A stretch of 28,504 nucleotides of DNA from Burkholderiales bacterium (GTDB lineage Bacteria > Pseudomonadota > Gammaproteobacteria > Burkholderiales > Casimicrobiaceae). The position numbers and the translations under genes are program-made. The notes under the pieces were generated by a model. It did no database searches. It was not told the DNA's origin and was given only the letters and a program-made list of their open reading frames with translations. Shown here in pieces: positions 24,427 to 28,504 of the stretch; the stretch's first letter is position 1, and every line of letters begins with the position of its first letter. The stretch spans positions 1 to 28,504 of the forward strand of contig JANXNO010000453.1 of the NCBI GenBank assembly GCA_025354075.1, read 5' to 3'.

Positions 24427-24909
24427 ATGCCCACCGTCACTAAACCCGCCCATGTCAAAGGTGACTTTCTCGTTAACTACGAAGAGAAAGTTTTTGAAGA
24501 TGTCAAAGCCGATCCCGGTGAAAAAGCGCTCGTGACTTTTCACACTGTGGCCTTTGAAGGCTCCATCGGATTCGTCAATCTGCTGCAAGCCACGCGCTTG
24601 CAGCGCAAAGGCTTCGAGACCTCGGTCCTGCTATACGGTCCTGGCGTCACGCTCGGCGTACAGCGCGGCTTCCCGACGCTTGGTGACGAAGCATTCCCCG
24701 GTCATCTGAACTTCAACAATCAGATCAAAAAATTCATGGAAGAGGGCGGCAAGGTCTATGCCTGCCGCTTTGCGCTGCAAGCGTTGTACGGTCATGGCGA
24801 GCCGTCGTTGATACCTGGCATTCGCGCGATTAGTCCACTCGACGTGCTCGACATTGTGCTGCTGCATCGCAAGGACAACGCGTTCATTCTGGACACCTGG
24901 ACACTGTAA
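24427..24909 (+). CDS. MSMEG_0572/Sll0783-family nitrogen-starvation response protein
   Basis: The 160-residue product matches the Sll0783/MSMEG_0572 family, which opens Nit1C clusters and has no assigned biochemical function. Recognisable segments are [39 protein letters not shown] and the C-terminal half with [16 protein letters not shown]. The fold hints at a DsrE-like small alpha/beta protein, but that is an impression. ATG 24427 is preceded by AGGAG with a seven-base spacer, which decides this start over an in-frame ATG at 24322 lying inside the operator repeats. It is the first gene of the operon, and the nitrilase gene follows after two bases. In Synechocystis the homologue has been tied to nitrogen-starvation responses. 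Confidence 0.88.
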   Translation: MPTVTKPAHVKGDFLVNYEEKVFEDVKADPGEKALVTFHTVAFEGSIGFVNLLQATRLQRKGFETSVLLYGPGVTLGVQRGFPTLGDEAFPGHLNFNNQIKKFMEEGGKVYACRFALQALYGHGEPSLIPGIRAISPLDVLDIVLLHRKDNAFILDTWTL

Positions 24910-24911
24910 TC

Positions 24912-25961
24912 GTGAGCATGCCTCGCATCATCAAGGCCGCAGCAGTTCAGATCACGCCCGATTTCGAGCAGGTCGACGGCACGCTGAACAAGGTGTGCGA
25001 GGCGATTGATTCGGCTGCGGATCAAGGGGTACAAATCATCGTCTTCCCCGAGACGTTTGTGCCCTACTACCCGTATTTCTCGTTCGTGAAGCCGCCGGTG
25101 CAAATGGGTGCCGATCACATGCGCCTGTATGAGCGCGCCGTGGTGGTGCCGGGGCCAGTGACGCAGGCGGTAGCGGAGCGGGCGCGCGCTCGCGGCCTCG
25201 TGGTCGTGCTCGGCGTCGACGAGCGTGACCACGGTAGCCTTTACAACGCGCAACTCATTTTTGATGCGACAGGTGAGCTATTGCTCAAGCGGCGCAAGAT
25301 TACGCCCACGTTTCATGAGCGCATGCTGTGGGGCATGGGCGACGCCAGCGGCCTCAAGGTGGTAGACACCCACGTGGGCCGCGTTGGTGCGCTCGCCTGC
25401 TGGGAGCACTACAACCCGCTGGCACGTTACGCACTGATGACGCAACATGAAGAGATTCACTGCGCGCAGTTTCCCGGCTCGCTAGTCGGCCCGATCTTTG
25501 GCGACCAGATCGAAGTCACGATTCGTCACCACGCACTGGAGGCGGGCTGTTTTGTGATCAACGCGACCGGCTGGCTGACCGATGCGCAAATCACCGCCAT
25601 CACGCCCGATCCGGCGTTGCAAAAGGGCTTGCGTGGCGGCTGCAACACCGCGATTGTTTCGCCGGAAGGCGTGCATCTGGCACCACCCTTGCGTGAAGGT
25701 GAAGGCATGGTGATCGCTGATCTCGACATGACGCTGATCACCAAGCGCAAGCGGATGATGGACTCGGTCGGGCACTACGCACGGCCCGAGTTGCTGAGTC
25801 TTGCGATTAACGATCAGCCTGGCGCGACATCGCGCCCGATGTTTGATGTAGCACACGAAGGACAAGATCATGACGACCAACGTACCCAGCCTCGCCACGC
25901 TCCCACCAGCCAGTCGCCAACTGATGACGGAGCTGCAATCCACCGGATTAAGGCTGCTTGA
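24912..25961 (+). CDS. Nit1-type nitrilase (Sll0784 family)
   Basis: This carbon-nitrogen hydrolase hydrolyses nitriles to acid plus ammonia by family. The catalytic set is present: E47 in [12 protein letters not shown]129 in [11 protein letters not shown] (with E136) and the nucleophile C163 in LACWEHYNP. The Nit1 group is defined by its place in the Nit1C cluster, which has been associated with use of cyanide or nitriles as nitrogen source; the natural substrate is not known from sequence. The start is GTG 24912, with ATG 24918 as an alternative, and neither has a clear Shine-Dalgarno, suggesting coupling to the previous gene. The last 31 codons overlap the start of the radical SAM gene in another frame and have a polar, unfamiliar composition ([12 protein letters not shown]...), beyond the family's usual end near [16 protein letters not shown]. 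Confidence 0.93.
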   Translation: MSMPRIIKAAAVQITPDFEQVDGTLNKVCEAIDSAADQGVQIIVFPETFVPYYPYFSFVKPPVQMGADHMRLYERAVVVPGPVTQAVAERARARGLVVVLGVDERDHGSLYNAQLIFDATGELLLKRRKITPTFHERMLWGMGDASGLKVVDTHVGRVGALACWEHYNPLARYALMTQHEEIHCAQFPGSLVGPIFGDQIEVTIRHHALEAGCFVINATGWLTDAQITAITPDPALQKGLRGGCNTAIVSPEGVHLAPPLREGEGMVIADLDMTLITKRKRMMDSVGHYARPELLSLAINDQPGATSRPMFDVAHEGQDHDDQRTQPRHAPTSQSPTDDGAAIHRIKAA

Positions 25962-26994
25962 TCCGAGCGCGGGCGCGGCGAGTCGTCGCGGCGGCGCGGG
26001 GCCGTCCGACCACAAGGCGGTGACGGTCGACGGCCACACCATCATGGTGCCGGTTCACACGGCCACCGCGTGGACGTCACCTTTTGTCGCCGAAGCACCG
26101 GATGCATCGGGCAACAGCCGATTAATGCGCGGCACCATTCCGATTGCCAGCATCACCTTTCCCAAAGCGCCGCGCTTCTACGCGCTGCAAACGCTCGATG
26201 GCATCCCGTATTCGCATATCGCAACGCTGCACAGCTCGGACGTGCTCGCCACCACCGTGCTGCAAAACTGCATTCGTTACGAAAGCCGCAAGAAAACCTG
26301 CAAGTTCTGCGCGATTGGACAATCGCTGGCTGCGGGCCGCACCATCGCGCACAAAGCGCCGCAGCAACTGGCAGAAGTAGCGCGCGCCGCCGTGTTGCTC
26401 GATGGCGTTAAGCATATGGTCATGACCACCGGCACACCGAACGCCACAGATCGCGGTGCGAGCGTGCTTTGCGACAGTGCTTACGCGATCAAAGCCGCAG
26501 TAGATCTTCCGATTCAGGCGCAGTGCGAACCGCCGGATGATGACCAATGGTTCGTGCGCATGAAGGCGTCTGGCGTTGACACGCTGGGCATGCATCTCGA
26601 AGTGGTGACGCCCGAATTACGCGCGCGAATCATGCCGGGCAAAGCTTCGGTGCCGATTGAGCGCTATATGTCGGCGTTCGCCGCATCGGTTGGTGTGTTC
26701 GGTCGCGGGCAGGTCAGCACCTACATCCTCGCGGGCTTGGGCGACACCAGCGAAGCGATTTTGAACATCAGCGAAAAGCTGATCGCGCTCGGCGTGTATC
26801 CGTTCGTCGTGCCGTTTGTGCCGATCAGTGGCACGCCGCTGGAAGACCACGCAGCGCCGTCGCCCGAGTTCATGAAAAGCATTCTCGCGCTGCTGGGTGC
26901 GATGCTCAAAGCAGAGAATCTGCGCTCGTCCGAAATCAAGGCGGGTTGCGGCAAATGCGGTGCCTGCTCCTCGCTTTCAACATTCGAGGTGTGA
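25870..26994 (+). CDS. MSMEG_0568/Sll0785-family radical SAM protein
   Basis: The 374-residue product belongs to the biotin-synthase-like radical SAM family of Nit1C clusters. The cluster-binding cysteines are C134, C144 and C147, an unusual C-x9-C-x2-C spacing in [19 protein letters not shown] instead of the common C-x3-C-x2-C. A second group, C360, C363 and C366 (GCGKCGAC), near the C-terminus could hold an auxiliary Fe-S cluster. [11 protein letters not shown] near the N-terminus is also typical of the family. The ATG at 25870 has AAGGA seven bases upstream, which favours it over the in-frame ATG at 25924 even though it lies 92 bp inside the nitrilase frame. The reaction catalysed is unknown. 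The acetyltransferase gene starts two bases after its stop codon. Confidence 0.9.
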   Translation: MTTNVPSLATLPPASRQLMTELQSTGLRLLDPSAGAASRRGGAGPSDHKAVTVDGHTIMVPVHTATAWTSPFVAEAPDASGNSRLMRGTIPIASITFPKAPRFYALQTLDGIPYSHIATLHSSDVLATTVLQNCIRYESRKKTCKFCAIGQSLAAGRTIAHKAPQQLAEVARAAVLLDGVKHMVMTTGTPNATDRGASVLCDSAYAIKAAVDLPIQAQCEPPDDDQWFVRMKASGVDTLGMHLEVVTPELRARIMPGKASVPIERYMSAFAASVGVFGRGQVSTYILAGLGDTSEAILNISEKLIALGVYPFVVPFVPISGTPLEDHAAPSPEFMKSILALLGAMLKAENLRSSEIKAGCGKCGACSSLSTFEV

Positions 26995-26995
26995 G

Positions 26996-27550
26996 ATGGT
27001 TGTCGAAGACGACGAAGTAACGGTCGAGGTATTTACGCCGACCGAATTCCGAGTGAAATGGGCAACACAAGTGTGGGAAGAGCGCGAAGCGCACAAGCTG
27101 CGCCGCGCCGTGTTCTGCGTTGAGCAGGGCATATTTCTCGGGGATGATCGGGACGCGATTGACGAGCATGCGCAGTTGCTCGTTGCCATGGTTTACGTAG
27201 GCGGCATGCCTGATCAAGTGGTCGGCACCGTGCGCATTCATGAGGACGCACCGGGCGTATGGATTGGCTCGCGCCTCGCGGTGCATGCCGCATTTCGCAA
27301 TCACAGCCGCCTTGGCGCAACGCTCATTCGCCTTGCGGTCAGCAGTGCACACGCGTTGGGCTGCCGCAACTTTCTCGCGCATGTGCAAAGTCAGAATGTG
27401 CCGCTGTTTGAACGCTTGAACTGGCGCTCGCACAGGGAAGAAATGTTGCATGGTCGGCCCCATCATCTGATGCAGGCGGATTTGAGTGCTTACCCCCCGT
27501 GTCATGACACCGTGAGCGGATTTGTCGCGCAAGGCAAATCGTCGAAATGA
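26996..27550 (+). CDS. MSMEG_0567/Sll0786-family GNAT N-acetyltransferase
   Basis: The 184-residue protein shows the GNAT fold, with the N-terminal LRRAVFCVEQGIFLGDDRDAID typical of the Sll0786 branch and the acetyl-CoA loop region RNHSRLGATLIRLAVSSAHALG. It presumably acylates an amine intermediate of the Nit1C pathway; the acceptor is unknown. ATG 26996 follows the radical SAM stop by one base, and an in-frame upstream ATG at 26897 lies within that gene and is not needed. In mycobacteria the equivalent MSMEG_0567 protein is fused to the AIR-synthase-like domain; here the two are separate genes overlapping by four bases (ATGA). Confidence 0.88.
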   Translation: MVVEDDEVTVEVFTPTEFRVKWATQVWEEREAHKLRRAVFCVEQGIFLGDDRDAIDEHAQLLVAMVYVGGMPDQVVGTVRIHEDAPGVWIGSRLAVHAAFRNHSRLGATLIRLAVSSAHALGCRNFLAHVQSQNVPLFERLNWRSHREEMLHGRPHHLMQADLSAYPPCHDTVSGFVAQGKSSK

Positions 27551-28504
27551 ATCTCGCGTCACTCGCCGCCGAGCTGCGCAACGGGCGAGGCTTTCGCCAC
27601 AAGCGCGACATCTGCGATGTGGTGGCCGCACTTGGACGCGCGTTGCCGGGTGGTGCGAACGACATGAATCAGGGGGTGGCTGTCGGTGACGATTGCGCCG
27701 CGATTCCTGACGGTGATGGTTATCTGCTGTTTGCGATTGAAGGGTTGGTCGAAGACTTCATCAGCAAGATGCCCTGGTTCGCGGGCTACTCCAGCGTGAT
27801 GGTGAACGTGAGCGACGTGTACGCGATGGGCGGTCGCCCGATTGCCGTGGTTGACGCGCTATGGAGCAAAGGCATGGAGCCGGGTGGTGACGTACTGAAA
27901 GGCATGGCCGCAGCGTCCGCTGCGTATGGTGTACCGATCGTGGGCGGCCACAGCAATAACCAGTCGGATCGCGGTCAACTGGCGGTCGCTATTCTGGGGC
28001 GGGCCAAAGCGTTGCTGACCAGTTTTGCCGCGCGTCCGGGAGACGTGTTGCTGATGGCAATTGATTTGCGCGGCGCGTTTGAAGAGCCGTTTCCGTTCTG
28101 GAACGCTTCCACCCGTGCGCCAGACTGGCGACTGCGCGCAGACCTAGAAATCCTCCCGCAACTCGCCGAAAGTGGCTTGTGCGATGCTGCGAAAGATATC
28201 AGCATGGCTGGCGCGCTCGGCACCACCCTGATGTTGCTCGAATGCTCAAACTGTGGCGCAGAGATTGATCCTTCAGCGATTCCAATTCCGGCGAATGTGC
28301 CGCTCAATCGCTGGTTGACTGCGTTCCCAAGTTTTGGTTTTGTGCTGAGTGTGCGCCCGGAAAAAGCGGCGGAAGTACGCGCACGATTTGCAGCGCGAGA
28401 CATCGCGTGCTCACCCGTTGGCATGGTGACGGAAGGTACGCAGGTCGTCCTGCAAACGGGTGTTGACAAGGCGACGCTGTGGGACTTTGCAGACGATGCA
28501 TTCA
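27547..28504 (+). CDS. Sll0787-family AIR-synthase-like protein (3' end beyond window)
   Basis: An open frame starts with ATG 27547, overlapping the GNAT stop codon as ATGA, and runs without a stop to the window end (319 codons visible, close to the family's full length). The N-terminal part has the PurM/AIR-synthase ATP-binding pattern VGDDCAAIPDGDG and SSVMVNVSDVYAMGGRPIAV, followed by the second domain with MLMATRxx-like elements replaced by LLMAIDLRGAF and the glycine-rich DISMAGALGTTLM. PurM-superfamily enzymes use ATP to activate an amide or acid; the substrate in Nit1C is unknown. Translational coupling to the GNAT gene and the mycobacterial fusion imply that the two act on the same intermediate. 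Confidence 0.87.
   Translation, partial: MNLASLAAELRNGRGFRHKRDICDVVAALGRALPGGANDMNQGVAVGDDCAAIPDGDGYLLFAIEGLVEDFISKMPWFAGYSSVMVNVSDVYAMGGRPIAVVDALWSKGMEPGGDVLKGMAAASAAYGVPIVGGHSNNQSDRGQLAVAILGRAKALLTSFAARPGDVLLMAIDLRGAFEEPFPFWNASTRAPDWRLRADLEILPQLAESGLCDAAKDISMAGALGTTLMLLECSNCGAEIDPSAIPIPANVPLNRWLTAFPSFGFVLSVRPEKAAEVRARFAARDIACSPVGMVTEGTQVVLQTGVDKATLWDFADDAF

Noticed and set aside
26897..26995. Upstream ATG for the GNAT gene within the radical SAM gene
   Set aside because: The extra residues are antisense-like out-of-frame radical SAM sequence, and ATG 26996 sits exactly after the preceding stop codon as expected in a coupled operon.

Overview
The window looks like a chromosomal segment of a Gram-negative betaproteobacterium, probably of the Burkholderiales. 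This rests on moderately high GC, a TonB-dependent receptor and signal-peptide proteins typical of a diderm, a tandem-duplicated UvrA of the kind known mainly from beta/gammaproteobacteria, and two families of short palindromic REP-type repeats common in that group. The taxonomic placement is inference from gene content only. No rRNA, tRNA, CRISPR array, transposase or phage gene was seen.

Layout. (1) 1-1160: a divergent arsenic pair, the ArsR-type repressor (minus) and ArsH (plus), separated by a short control region with a perfect 13-bp dyad. (2) 1169-6554 (minus): a small exported Sel1-repeat protein, then a TonB-dependent receptor followed by a lipoprotein-type 2',3'-cyclic-nucleotide phosphodiesterase. 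The last two may form an outer-membrane/periplasmic nucleotide-scavenging pair. (3) 6555-7177: a 0.6-kb non-coding gap rich in inverted repeats, two of which could form a pseudoknot. (4) 7178-10366 (minus): a large exported beta-propeller protein with Asp-box (BNR) repeats, a BACON-like domain and two dockerin-like calcium loops. (5) 10581-16059: an anion/phosphate block. A SulP anion transporter is divergent from a class I PPK2 polyphosphate kinase that has a PHO-box-like site upstream. Convergent with ppk2 lies an operon of DUF47 (PhoU-like) - PiT phosphate transporter - second DUF47. (6) 16388-22489 (minus): a 2033-residue tandem UvrA with four ABC ATPase domains, carrying REP elements inserted in frame. 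(7) 22653-28504: a MocR-type (GntR-aminotransferase) regulator divergent from the start of a Nit1C cluster: MSMEG_0572/Sll0783 protein, Nit1 nitrilase, radical SAM protein, GNAT acetyltransferase and AIR-synthase-like protein, the last running off the window end.

The Nit1C genes are tightly packed or overlapping and are almost certainly co-transcribed. Homologous clusters have been linked to nitrogen starvation and cyanide/nitrile nitrogen use, but the chemistry of the whole pathway is not settled by anything visible here. The most informative observation is regulatory: four exact copies of the 9-mer TTGATCGCA lie in the 382-bp gap between the MocR gene and the Nit1C operon, as two pairs spaced 22 bp and 11 bp, i.e. 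on the same face of the helix. This suggests a dedicated MocR switch for Nit1C. The second notable point is the in-frame capture of REP palindromes by the tandem uvrA gene, in two different reading frames.
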